Below, one piece after another: positions 1 to 7,018 of a stretch of DNA of 9,152 nucleotides. A program made the translations under genes and the position numbers. The stretch is from Massilia sp. (GTDB lineage: Bacteria; Pseudomonadota; Gammaproteobacteria; Burkholderiales; Burkholderiaceae_D). Each line of letters opens with the position of its first letter. Position 1 is the stretch's first letter. The stretch lies in the NCBI GenBank assembly GCA_003520365.1, contig DOUW01000453.1, forward strand, positions 4,980-14,131, written 5' to 3'. Below the pieces are notes generated by a model. It was given only the letters and a program-made list of their open reading frames with translations. It did not search any database and had not been told where the DNA came from.

Positions 1-306
1 GGCGATGTCGAGCCGGTCCTGCTGGAATTCGGTGCCGGTGAGGTTGGCGGGCGTGGCGCCCCAGTCGATCAGCTGGCGCAGGAACGCACCGGTGCCGCAG
101 CCGACGTCCACCACCCGCACATGGGTGAGATCGGTGCCGACGGTGGACACCAGCATGCGCGAGAGCACGCGTGCCCGCATGGCCTGCTGGCGCACGACGT
201 CGGGCCGGTGCCAGGCATGGCGCGCCAGCGCGGCGCTGCCGTGCCAGCCGCGATAGGCGCGCGCGATGCGTTCCTGTTCGGCCTGCTGGTCGAGTTGAAC
301 GTCCAT
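1..306 (-). CDS. Class I SAM-dependent methyltransferase, N-terminal 102 codons (3' end beyond window)
   Basis: The reverse strand reads open from an ATG at 306-304 to the window edge, giving 102 residues. A glycine-rich SAM-binding motif I, VVDVGCGTG, lies at residues 65-73. An acidic residue at the end of the next strand (E93 in LTGTEF) is placed to bind the SAM ribose. This is the Rossmann methyltransferase fold. The first 60 residues are helical and rich in Arg, Gln and Ala (AYRGWHG, RHAWHRP), a lead-in seen in small-molecule or glycan methyltransferases, but the substrate cannot be told. The start is supported by AAGGA seven bases upstream (plus-strand 314-318). The gene diverges from gshB across a gap of about 180 bp. 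The fold is secure; the function is unknown. Confidence 0.85.
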   Translation of the reverse strand, partial: MDVQLDQQAEQERIARAYRGWHGSAALARHAWHRPDVVRQQAMRARVLSRMLVSTVGTDLTHVRVVDVGCGTGAFLRQLIDWGATPANLTGTEFQQDRLDIA

Positions 307-449
307 GCTGCCATCCTTGCGCAGCGAATGGAAAGGGATTTGCGCACGCTCAGGCGTGTGTGTGATCTGGCACAAGGCTGATCGGAACTATTTGCGTAGC
401 CGCAGGATGCCGGCCGGGCCGCTCGGCCGCGCGGTTTCGGGTTTCCAGC

Positions 450-455
450 TAAAAT
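450..455 (+). promoter_or_regulatory. Possible -10 element of the gshB promoter
   Basis: TAAAAT at 450-455, preceded by GC, matches the sigma70 -10 consensus at five of six positions. It lies 30 bases before the chosen gshB ATG. It is the only AT-rich stretch in a GC-rich leader. No convincing -35 hexamer stands 16-18 bp upstream, so this is a weak call based on one element and its position. Confidence 0.35.
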
Positions 456-484
456 CGTGGGCATTACCTTCGATGGACACACCC

Positions 485-1432
485 ATGAAAATCGCTTTCC
501 TCGCCGATCCCTTATCCGGTTTCAAGATCTACAAGGACTCGACCTTCGCCATGATGCGCGAGGCGGCGCGGCGCGGCCATGAAGTCTATGCCTTCCAGCA
601 GCGCGACATGGCGCTGGAAGACGGCGTCGTCACCGCCGAGGTCGCACGCATCCACCTGACCGGCGAGCAGGATCCCTGGTACCGCGCCGACGAGGCGCAC
701 GACCTCCGCCTGTCGAGCTTCGACGCGATCATCGAACGCAAGGACCCGCCGTTCGACATGGAATACGTCTACGGCACCTATCTGCTGGAGCTGGCGGAAA
801 AGCAGGGCGCGCGCGTGTTCAACAAGGCGTCGGCGATCCGCGACCACAACGAAAAGCTGGCGATCGGCCAGTTCAGCGAATTCACGTCGCCGACCCTGGT
901 CTCGTCGTCCGAGCAGCGCCTGCGCGCCTTCCACGCCAGGCATGGCGACGTGATCTTCAAGCCGCTCGACGGCATGGGCGGGACCGGTATCTTCCGCGTC
1001 AAGCAGGACGCCATGAACCTGGGCGCGATCATCGAAACGCTCAGCGACAACGGAAAGCGCACCATTATGGTGCAACGCTACATTCCGGACATCGTCAAGG
1101 GCGACAAGCGCATCCTCGTCATCGGCGGCAAACCGGTGCCGTTCGCGCTGGCCCGCATTCCGCAGGGTACCGAAGTGCGCGGTAACCTGGCCGCCGGCGG
1201 CATCGGCGTGGCCCAGCCGATCACCGAGCGCGACCGCCAGATTGCCGAAGCCATCGGGCCCGTGCTGGCCGAGCGTGGGCTGTTGCTGGTAGGATTAGAT
1301 GTGATTGGCGATTTCCTGACCGAGGTGAATGTCACCAGCCCGACCTGCTTCCAGGAGATCACCGACCAGACCGGTTTCGACGTGGCGTCGATGTTCATCG
1401 ACGCGGTCGAACAGCAAGTTTCGGGCAACTAA
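485..1432 (+). CDS. gshB: Glutathione synthetase (ATP-grasp)
   Basis: This cytoplasmic enzyme joins gamma-glutamylcysteine and glycine with ATP to make glutathione (EC 6.3.2.3). The 315-residue product matches the family length and resembles E. coli GshB throughout. It has an N-terminal ADP-loop region (ADPLSGFKIYKDSTFAMM), RKDPPFDMEY near residue 85, the ATP-grasp lysine and glycine loop KPLDGMGGTGIF (K159), ARIPQG and RGNLAAGG in the substrate region, and the metal ligands D272, E280 and N282 in LDVIGDFLTEVNVTSPT. I chose the ATG at 485 because MKIAFLADP aligns with family N-termini. An in-frame ATG at 473 would add only MDTP, and neither has a good ribosome site. The PTS EIIA gene follows after 31 bp, so the two are probably co-transcribed. 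No gshA is visible next to it. Confidence 0.96.
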   Translation: MKIAFLADPLSGFKIYKDSTFAMMREAARRGHEVYAFQQRDMALEDGVVTAEVARIHLTGEQDPWYRADEAHDLRLSSFDAIIERKDPPFDMEYVYGTYLLELAEKQGARVFNKASAIRDHNEKLAIGQFSEFTSPTLVSSSEQRLRAFHARHGDVIFKPLDGMGGTGIFRVKQDAMNLGAIIETLSDNGKRTIMVQRYIPDIVKGDKRILVIGGKPVPFALARIPQGTEVRGNLAAGGIGVAQPITERDRQIAEAIGPVLAERGLLLVGLDVIGDFLTEVNVTSPTCFQEITDQTGFDVASMFIDAVEQQVSGN

Positions 1433-1463
1433 GCGGGCAAATAAAGCGAGAACATACAACATC

Positions 1464-1868
1464 ATGGTAGGGATATTGCTCCTGACCCACGCACCATTGG
1501 GACAGGCATTCATTGCGGCGGTCGCGCACGTGTTTCGCGGACCGACCGAACGCTTCGAGGCCATCGACGTGACGGCCGACCAGGACCTGGTCGACGTCAA
1601 CTGCAAGGCCAAGGAAGCGATCGCACGCCTCGACGACGGCGACGGCGTGCTGGTCATCACCGACATCAAGGGCGGCACGCCTTCGAATTGCTGCAATTCG
1701 CTGGCCAACGCCGGCCATGTGGAGGTGATCGCCGGGATCAGCCTGCCGATGCTGCTGCGCGCGATCACCTATCGCCGCGACACGCTCGACGTGGTGGTGG
1801 AAATGGCGCTGGCCGGCGCCCAGAACGGCGCGGTGCGGGTCGATAACCGCATCCGCGTCGGTTCATGA
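1464..1868 (+). CDS. PTS EIIA component, mannose family (permease-less regulatory PTS)
   Basis: The 134-residue protein is a stand-alone EIIA of the mannose/sorbose family, a cytoplasmic phosphocarrier that takes phosphate from HPr. The N-terminus VGILLLTHAPLG places the phosphorylatable histidine at residue 9, equivalent to His10 of E. coli ManX. The motif ITDIKGGTPSN matches the family's TDLFGGSP-type loop. No EIIB domain is fused and no EIIB, EIIC or EIID gene lies nearby, so sugar transport is unlikely. Related betaproteobacterial clusters (for example ptsM-ptsH-ptsI in Ralstonia eutropha) are thought to act in regulation. The ATG at 1464 is chosen because it brings the active histidine to its usual place; the reading frame extends further upstream but there overlaps gshB. 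It sits between gshB and ptsH. The ribosome site is weak. Confidence 0.93.
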   Translation: MVGILLLTHAPLGQAFIAAVAHVFRGPTERFEAIDVTADQDLVDVNCKAKEAIARLDDGDGVLVITDIKGGTPSNCCNSLANAGHVEVIAGISLPMLLRAITYRRDTLDVVVEMALAGAQNGAVRVDNRIRVGS

Positions 1869-1958
1869 TTACCCGGAGTAGTAGCGCGAAGGTGTAGCGA
1901 GGGCGCTGTGCGTCCTTTTGGATAGCGCGGTTCTGAAGACGAAGAAGACAACGACAAC

Positions 1959-2228
1959 ATGATTCAACAAGAGCTCGAGATCATCAACAAACTGGGCCTG
2001 CATGCCCGCGCATCCGCCAAATTCACCCAGCTTGCCGCCAAGTACAAGAGCGACGTCTGGCTCACCCGCAACGGCCGCCGCATCAATGCCAAGTCGATCA
2101 TGGGCGTGATGATGCTGGCCGCCGGCAAGGGCGCGAAAGTGACCCTGGAGGCCGACGGGGCCGACGAACAGGATGCGGTCAGCGCGCTGACCGCCCTGAT
2201 CAACGACAGATTCGGCGAAGGCGAGTAA
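1959..2228 (+). CDS. ptsH: Phosphocarrier protein HPr
   Basis: The 89-residue HPr carries phosphate from Enzyme I to EIIA proteins in the cytoplasm. The sequence KLGLHARASAKF gives the active-site His15 followed by Arg17. KSIMGVMMLAA places a serine at residue 46, the site phosphorylated by HPr kinase in organisms that have HprK. Length and fold are typical of the family. It begins 90 bp after the EIIA gene and its TAA overlaps the ATG of ptsI by one base, so HPr and Enzyme I are translationally linked. The ribosome site is weak (a GAAGAAGA stretch upstream). The 90-bp gap to the EIIA gene shows no clear promoter or terminator. Identification is firm. Confidence 0.97.
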   Translation: MIQQELEIINKLGLHARASAKFTQLAAKYKSDVWLTRNGRRINAKSIMGVMMLAAGKGAKVTLEADGADEQDAVSALTALINDRFGEGE

Positions 2229-4018
2229 TGCCCGACACCGGCCGCTATCGCTCGGGACCCTCGATGGCTTCGTTCACCCTCCACGGCATTCCGGTTTCGC
2301 GCGGCATTTCGATCGGCCGCGCGCACCTGCTCACGCCTGCGGCGCTGGACGTCAAGCACTACCTGGTGCCCGAGGAGCAGGTCGAAGCCGAAGTCAAACG
2401 CCTGCAGGATGCGATCGCCGAGGTGCACCGCAACCTGCAGGAGCTGTGGACCGACCTGCCGAAGGACGCCCCGACCGAGCTGGGCGCCTTCATCGACGTC
2501 CACGCCCTGATCCTGTCCGACCCGATGATCTCGGAGGCGCCGCTCGACATCATCCGCATGCGCCACTACAACGCCGAGTGGGCGCTGGTGACCCAGATCG
2601 ACGAGCTCTCGGCCCAGTTCGACGAGATCGAGGACGAATACCTGCGCGAGCGCAAGCAGGACATCCAGCAGGTCGCCGAGCGCGTGCTGAAGGTCCTGAT
2701 GGGCACGGCCCTGTCCGTGCCGCCGGTGCTGGCCGGCGAAGACGACTACCACCCGCAGATGATCGTGGTCGCCCACGACATCTCGCCGGCCGACATGCTG
2801 GCCTTCCGCGACCGTTCCTTCATCGGTTTCGTCACCGACGTCGGCGGTCAGAACTCGCACACGGCGATCGTCGCGCGCTCGCTCGACATCCCGGCGGCGG
2901 TCGGCATGAGCCAGGCCTCGCGCCTGATCGAGCAGGACGACTGGGTCATCATCGACGGCGATGCCGGCGTGGTGATCTGCAACCCGAGCCAGCTGGTGCT
3001 GGAGCAGTACCGTGCGCGCCAGGCCGCCCTGATCAAGGCCAGGAAGCGCCTGCTCAAGCTGAAGAAGACGCCGGCGGTGACCAAGGACGGCACCGCGATC
3101 CGGCTGCTGGCCAACATCGAGCTGCCCGACGACTGCCCGCATGCGCTGGAAGCCGGCGCCACCGGCGTCGGCCTGTTCCGCTCCGAATTCCTGTTCATGG
3201 GCCGCGGCGCCCACGGCCTGCGCGTCCCGGACGAGGACGAGCAGTTCGAACAGTACCGCAAGGCCGTGGTCGCGATGAAGGGCCGGCCGGTAACGATCCG
3301 CACGCTCGACGTCGGCGCCGACAAGCCGCTCGACCCGACCGAGCACACCGCCCTGAACCCGGCGCTGGGACTGCGCGCGATCCGCTACTGCCTGGCCGAG
3401 CCGCAGCTGTTCCTGACCCAGCTGCGCGCGATTCTGCGCGCGTCCGCCTTCGGCAAGGTGCGGATCCTGATCCCGATGCTGGCGCATGCCTTCGAGATCG
3501 ACCAGACCCTGAACATGATCGAGCAGGCCAAGTTCCAGCTGCGCGAACAGAACATCAAGTACGATCCGGCGATTGAGGTCGGCGCCATGATCGAGATTCC
3601 CGCGGCCGCGCTGGCGCTGCCGATGTTCGTCAAGCGCATGAATTTCCTGTCGATCGGCACCAACGACCTGATCCAATACACGCTGGCCATCGACCGCGTC
3701 GACTACGAAGTCGCGCACCTGTACAACCCGCTGCACCCGGCGGTGCTGCAGCTGATCGGCATGACCATCGCGGCCGGGCAGAAGGCCGACATCGACGTCG
3801 CCGTCTGCGGCGAGATGGCGGGCGACATCAAGCTGACGCGCCTGTTGCTGGGCATGGGCCTGCGCGAATTCTCGATGCACCCGGCCCAGCTGCTGGCCGT
3901 GAAGCAGGAAATCCTCGGCGCCGACCTGGCGCAGATCGCCCCCCGAATGCGGCGCATCATGCGCTCGATGGAACCGGGCGAGATCCAGGACGCGGTCGAA
4001 CAGCTGCAGCTCATGTAA
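2228..4018 (+). CDS. ptsI: Phosphoenolpyruvate-protein phosphotransferase (PTS Enzyme I)
   Basis: Enzyme I starts the PTS phosphorelay by taking phosphate from PEP and passing it to HPr. In order along the 596 residues: the HPr-binding helical region, the phosphohistidine loop [13 protein letters not shown] with catalytic His211 (E. coli His189), the PEP-binding arginine in [13 protein letters not shown] (R318), the [12 protein letters not shown] and [10 protein letters not shown] segments, the metal-binding [23 protein letters not shown], and the catalytic cysteine in VCGEMAGD (C527). There is no N-terminal GAF domain, so this is EI and not the nitrogen paralogue PtsP. The ATG at 2228 overlaps the ptsH stop (TAATG) and has GAAGG about six bases upstream. 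A second ATG at 2264 gives [14 protein letters not shown], which looks more like the usual family N-terminus. The 2228 start is kept for its ribosome site, with 2264 as a real alternative. Confidence 0.96.
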   Translation: MPDTGRYRSGPSMASFTLHGIPVSRGISIGRAHLLTPAALDVKHYLVPEEQVEAEVKRLQDAIAEVHRNLQELWTDLPKDAPTELGAFIDVHALILSDPMISEAPLDIIRMRHYNAEWALVTQIDELSAQFDEIEDEYLRERKQDIQQVAERVLKVLMGTALSVPPVLAGEDDYHPQMIVVAHDISPADMLAFRDRSFIGFVTDVGGQNSHTAIVARSLDIPAAVGMSQASRLIEQDDWVIIDGDAGVVICNPSQLVLEQYRARQAALIKARKRLLKLKKTPAVTKDGTAIRLLANIELPDDCPHALEAGATGVGLFRSEFLFMGRGAHGLRVPDEDEQFEQYRKAVVAMKGRPVTIRTLDVGADKPLDPTEHTALNPALGLRAIRYCLAEPQLFLTQLRAILRASAFGKVRILIPMLAHAFEIDQTLNMIEQAKFQLREQNIKYDPAIEVGAMIEIPAAALALPMFVKRMNFLSIGTNDLIQYTLAIDRVDYEVAHLYNPLHPAVLQLIGMTIAAGQKADIDVAVCGEMAGDIKLTRLLLGMGLREFSMHPAQLLAVKQEILGADLAQIAPRMRRIMRSMEPGEIQDAVEQLQLM

Positions 4019-4024
4019 TCCAGA

Positions 4025-4043
4025 GGCGGCCTCCAGAGCCGCC
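4025..4043 (+). other. Short hairpin between ptsI and metX
   Basis: GGCGGC (4025-4030) and GCCGCC (4038-4043) can pair across a 7-base loop just after the ptsI stop. No run of T follows, so it is not a standard intrinsic terminator. It could trim or stabilise the 3' end, or be chance in GC-rich DNA. The rest of the 55-bp gap is purine-rich and contains AAAGTC twice before the metX ATG. Confidence 0.35.
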
Positions 4044-4073
4044 GCTCTCGCAAGTAAAGTCAAAGAAAGTCTC

Positions 4074-5228
4074 ATGGGATCCATTGGAATCGTCTCACCG
4101 CAAGCGATGCATTTCGCCGAACCGTTGCGCCTGCAAAGCGGCGCGCAACTCGGCGACTACACGCTGATGTATGAAACCTACGGCACACTGAATGCCGACC
4201 GCTCGAACGCGGTGCTGATCTGCCACGCCCTGAACGCCTCGCACCACGTGGCCGGCACCTATGCCGACCAGCCGAAGAGCGCGGGCTGGTGGGACAACAT
4301 GGTCGGGCCGGGCAAGCCGGTCGATACCGACCGCTTCTTCGTCATCGGCGTCAACAATCTCGGTTCCTGCTTCGGCTCGACCGGCCCGATGCACACCAAT
4401 CCCGCCACCGGCAAGCCTTACGGTGCGGCGTTCCCGTTATTGACAGTAGAGGACTGGGTGGCGGCGCAGGCGCGCCTGGCCGACCGCCTCGGCATCGAAT
4501 GTTTTGCTGCCGTGATGGGCGGCTCGCTCGGCGGCATGCAGGCGCTCTCGTGGAGCATCATGTTCCCCGAGCGCCTGCGCCACTGCATCGTGATCGCCTC
4601 CACGCCAAAGCTGTCGGCCCAGAACATCGCCTTCAACGACGTCGCGCGCCAGGCCATCCTGACCGACCCGGACTACCACGGCGGGGACTTCTACGAACAT
4701 GGCGTGGTGCCGAAGAACGGCCTGAAGGTCGCGCGCATGGTCGGCCACATCACGTATTTGTCGAACGACGACATGGCCGAAAAATTCGGCCGCAAGCTGC
4801 GCAATGCCGCCGAGACGAATGACTATAAATTCGACTTCGGCATCGACTTCGAGATCGAGTCCTACCTGCGCTACCAGGGCGACAAGTTCTCGGAATACTT
4901 CGACGCGAATACTTACCTCCTGATCACCAAGGCCCTCGACTACTTCGACCCGGCGCGCGAGCACGACGGCGACCTGACGAAAGCCCTGGCGTCCACCCGC
5001 GCCCAGTTCCTGATCGCGTCCTTCACCACCGACTGGCGCTTCTCGCCGGAGCGCAGCCGCGAAATCGTCGAAGCCTTGATCTCGAACCGGCGCAAGGTGA
5101 CCTATGCCGAGATCGACGCGCCCCACGGGCACGACGCCTTCCTGCTGGAAGACGCGCGCTACATGGGCGTGGTGCGGGCCTACTACGACCGCATCTGGGA
5201 ACAAACGACGAGCCGGGAGGCGGCATGA
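4074..5228 (+). CDS. metX: Homoserine O-acyltransferase MetX (probably O-succinyltransferase)
   Basis: This alpha/beta-hydrolase-fold enzyme acylates the hydroxyl of homoserine from acyl-CoA, the first committed step of methionine synthesis. Over 384 residues the visible landmarks are [11 protein letters not shown] and the [12 protein letters not shown] segment (residues 94-105), the nucleophile elbow GGSLGG with Ser151, the acid Asp320 in TTDWRFSP, and the catalytic His353 in [10 protein letters not shown]. The MetX family includes both acetyl- and succinyltransferases. Proteobacterial members paired with metW have been reported as succinyltransferases that need MetW for activity, so succinyl-CoA is the likelier donor here, but I cannot settle it from motifs. 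The gene lies 55 bp after ptsI and overlaps metW by four bases. No good ribosome site precedes the ATG at 4074, and no SAM riboswitch is recognisable. Confidence 0.95.
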   Translation: MGSIGIVSPQAMHFAEPLRLQSGAQLGDYTLMYETYGTLNADRSNAVLICHALNASHHVAGTYADQPKSAGWWDNMVGPGKPVDTDRFFVIGVNNLGSCFGSTGPMHTNPATGKPYGAAFPLLTVEDWVAAQARLADRLGIECFAAVMGGSLGGMQALSWSIMFPERLRHCIVIASTPKLSAQNIAFNDVARQAILTDPDYHGGDFYEHGVVPKNGLKVARMVGHITYLSNDDMAEKFGRKLRNAAETNDYKFDFGIDFEIESYLRYQGDKFSEYFDANTYLLITKALDYFDPAREHDGDLTKALASTRAQFLIASFTTDWRFSPERSREIVEALISNRRKVTYAEIDAPHGHDAFLLEDARYMGVVRAYYDRIWEQTTSREAA

Positions 5229-5839
5229 AATTCGAAGACATGAACACGCTGCGGCCCGACCTGGCCTTCATCGCCGACTGGGTGCCCGAGGGCGCCCACG
5301 TGCTCGACGTCGGCTGCGGCGACGGCGCCATGCTGCGCTACCTGGAGACGGGAAAACGATGCACCGGCTACGGCGTCGAGATCGCCGACGACAAGGTGCT
5401 CGAGAGCACCCGGCGCGGCATCAGCGTGATCCAGCACGACATGGAGCAGGGCCTGGACCTGTTCGGCGAGAATGCCTTCGACACGGTGCTGTGCCTGTCC
5501 TCGCTGCAGATGATGCTGCACGTGGAAGCGCGCCTGCGCGACATCGTGCGCGTCGGCACCGAGGCGATCGTCTCCTTTCCGAACTTCGCCTACTGGCCGC
5601 ACCGCATGGCCCTGCTGAAGGGCCGCATGCCGGTCTCGCGCACCCTGCCTTACCAGTGGTTCGATACGCCGAACGTGCGCTACGCCACGATCGTCGACTT
5701 CAAGGAACTGGCCGAGGAGTGCGGGCTGGAAGTGCTGGACTACGTGGCGCTGGCCGAGGGCAAGCCGGTCAGCTTCCTGCCGAACCTGCGCGGCAGCCTG
5801 GCGGTGTTCAGGTTGCGCAAGAAGGCGAAACCGGCGTAA
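5225..5839 (+). CDS. metW: Methionine biosynthesis protein MetW
   Basis: The 204-residue protein has a class I methyltransferase-like fold with motif [10 protein letters not shown] at residues 26-34 and [11 protein letters not shown] as the next strand. The family signature [11 protein letters not shown] begins at Ser117, followed by [16 protein letters not shown]. MetW is nearly always encoded next to metX in proteobacteria. In at least one studied case it is required for MetX activity, which makes it a partner subunit and not a proven methyltransferase. The ATG overlaps the metX TGA (ATGA), and GGGAGG lies four bases upstream, the strongest ribosome site in the window. Coupled translation at fixed stoichiometry is therefore likely. 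The first palindromic repeat copy starts 14 bases after its TAA and may mark the 3' end of the transcript. Confidence 0.95.
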   Translation: MKFEDMNTLRPDLAFIADWVPEGAHVLDVGCGDGAMLRYLETGKRCTGYGVEIADDKVLESTRRGISVIQHDMEQGLDLFGENAFDTVLCLSSLQMMLHVEARLRDIVRVGTEAIVSFPNFAYWPHRMALLKGRMPVSRTLPYQWFDTPNVRYATIVDFKELAEECGLEVLDYVALAEGKPVSFLPNLRGSLAVFRLRKKAKPA

Positions 5840-5853
5840 TCGTTGCCGATAAC

Positions 5854-5881
5854 CGTAGGGTGGGCACGCCGTGCCCACGCG
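5854..5881 (+). repeat. REP-like palindromic repeat, copy 1
   Basis: This 28-bp unit begins CGTAGGG and contains GTGGGCAC (5860-5867), a GCC loop, and GTGCCCAC (5871-5878), a perfect 8-bp stem. It ends in GCG. It lies 14 bp after the metW stop. One inverted copy (5989-6016) and one direct copy (7938-7964) occur in this window. No T run follows, but a stem of this strength could end or protect the metX-metW transcript. Confidence 0.85.
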
Positions 5882-5988
5882 AATGTGTGCGTCTCGTTGG
5901 CCATGTCAGCGTCGCCTAGCCCGCTTCTTGTTACAGTGTGCCCTGATCGACCGATAACGTTCAAACGCAGCCACCATCTGTCAGCTTC

Positions 5989-6016
5989 CGCGTGGGCACA
6001 GCGTGCCCACCCTACG
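5989..6016 (-). repeat. REP-like palindromic repeat, copy 2 (inverted)
   Basis: Read on the minus strand this copy equals copy 1 except for the last loop base (GCT in place of GCC). The 8-bp stem arms are both intact. It lies 118 bp upstream of the M48 peptidase start, between metW and the probable promoter region of that gene. Confidence 0.85.
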
Positions 6017-6044
6017 ATACGGTAGTTGCGCGTGATCTCAGCTT

Positions 6045-6059
6045 GCGCCATGATGGCGC
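6045..6059. promoter_or_regulatory. 15-bp perfect palindrome upstream of the M48 peptidase gene
   Basis: GCGCCAT and ATGGCGC are perfect inverted arms around a single G. It lies 75 bp before the chosen start codon, where an operator or promoter would be expected. A poor promoter-like pair overlaps it: TTGCGC at 6026-6031, 17 bp, then CATGAT at 6049-6054. No known operator consensus is recognised. Confidence 0.35.
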
Positions 6060-6133
6060 CGTTTATCGTGCGTACCCCATCCACGTATTTCTGCGACGAT
6101 GTTGTTATCAAAAACAGCACGCCCATCGATACC

Positions 6134-7015
6134 ATGAAGAAACTTAAACATCTCGCCCTCAGCCTGACGATGCTCGCCAGCATCGGCACCGCCTACGCCC
6201 AGGATCAGGTCATCCAGGACGGTATCGCCGTCAAGCCGCTGTCGCGGGTGCGCGTGCTCGTTCCGGAAGAACAGATGAACGAAGCGGCGGCCCAGCAGTA
6301 CCGCGAAATGCTGTCGGAAGCGCAGCAGAAGGGCGCGCTGGTGCCCGCCAGCTCGCCGCAGGTACAGCGCCTGCGCGGCGTGGCCCAGCGCATCATCCCG
6401 CATACGCCGCGCTGGAACCAGGCCGCGAAGAACTGGCAGTGGGAAGTCAACCTGTTCGATTCCCAGCAGGTGAACGCCTTCTGCATGCCGGGCGGCCGCA
6501 TCGGCTTCTTTACCGGCATCATCGACCAGCTGAAGCTGACCGACGACGAGATGGCCGCCATCATGGGCCACGAGATCGCGCACGCGCTGCGCGAACACGG
6601 CCGCGAGCGCACCGCCAAGTCGGGCATCACCTCGATGGTCGCGCGCGGAGCAGGGGCGCTGGGCGCCGCCATCTTCGGCATCGATCCGAACATCACCAAC
6701 ACCGTCACCGGCCTGGTCGGGCAGGGCGTGGTGCTGAAGTTCTCGCGCGACGAAGAGCGCGAGGCCGACCTGGTCGGCCTCGACATCGCCGCCCGCGCCG
6801 GCTACGACCCGCGTGCCGGCGTCGCCCTGTGGCGCAAGATGGGCGCGCTGAACAAGGCGGCGCCGCCCGAGTTCATGTCGACCCACCCCGGCGGCGAAAC
6901 CCGCATCGGCGACATGGAGCGTCACATGAACGTGCTGCTGCCGCTGTACGCGCGCGCGAAAGGCACGACCGTGAACAAGCTGCCGCCCTACCGCACCAAC
7001 GTCGCGCTGAAGTAA
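6134..7015 (+). CDS. M48 family zinc metallopeptidase, exported
   Basis: The 293-residue protein is a periplasmic or envelope zinc protease of the M48 family, related to the LoiP/BepA-type enzymes of envelope quality control. The N-terminus MKKLKHLALSLTMLASIGTAYA is a clear signal peptide with likely cleavage after Ala22. No lipobox cysteine is present, unlike lipoprotein members such as LoiP. The zinc site HEIAH is at residues 146-150 in IMGHEIAHALREHGRER, and the third ligand is Glu210 in READLVGLDIAARAGYDP. NAFCMPGGRIGFFTGI and the STHPGGETRIGDME tail are typical of the family. The ATG at 6134 is chosen because it begins the signal peptide; upstream extensions of the frame have no family features. 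No good ribosome site is visible. The pseudouridine synthase gene starts 3 bp after its stop. The substrate is unknown. Confidence 0.93.
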   Translation: MKKLKHLALSLTMLASIGTAYAQDQVIQDGIAVKPLSRVRVLVPEEQMNEAAAQQYREMLSEAQQKGALVPASSPQVQRLRGVAQRIIPHTPRWNQAAKNWQWEVNLFDSQQVNAFCMPGGRIGFFTGIIDQLKLTDDEMAAIMGHEIAHALREHGRERTAKSGITSMVARGAGALGAAIFGIDPNITNTVTGLVGQGVVLKFSRDEEREADLVGLDIAARAGYDPRAGVALWRKMGALNKAAPPEFMSTHPGGETRIGDMERHMNVLLPLYARAKGTTVNKLPPYRTNVALK

Positions 7016-7018
7016 AGA

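Larger units (their letters stand above)
5854..6016. repeat. Inverted pair of palindromic repeats (REPIN- or BIME-like unit)
   Basis: Copies 1 and 2 face each other and are 27/28 identical, differing by one loop base. They enclose about 107 bp with no credible gene. The arrangement resembles REPIN or BIME elements, in which two REP sequences in opposite orientation move as one unit with the help of a RAYT transposase encoded elsewhere. No transposase is in this window. The pair fills over half of the 294-bp gap between metW and the M48 peptidase gene. That it is mobile is an inference from its structure. Confidence 0.6.

Noticed and set aside
368..385. TGGCAC resembling the -24 half of a sigma54 promoter in the methyltransferase-gshB gap
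   Set aside because: The matching -12 position reads TGAT rather than TTGC, so only half of the signature is present.
69..482. 137-codon open frame on the minus strand at the left end
   Set aside because: It is out of frame with the methyltransferase, whose frame alone shows the VVDVGCGTG motif and a ribosome site.
1869..1958. Separate promoter or terminator between the EIIA gene and ptsH
   Set aside because: The 90-bp gap has no paired -35/-10 of reasonable quality and no stem followed by a T run.
4019..4073. Possible SAM-responsive riboswitch before metX
   Set aside because: The gap is 55 bp, and neither the SAM-II core nor any other SAM/SAH aptamer pattern I know is visible; a covariance-model search (Rfam) would settle it.
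1964..4084. 706-codon open frame on the minus strand across ptsH and ptsI
   Set aside because: It is antisense to two genes with all family motifs. Its product is an Asp/Arg/Gln/His-rich string without domains, as expected from GC-rich third positions of the true frame.
5843..6025. 60-codon open frame in the metW-peptidase gap (VGWARRAHA at its start, AWAQRAHPT at its end)
   Set aside because: Both ends are simply translations of the palindromic repeats; products of this kind recur wherever such repeats lie and are not credible proteins.
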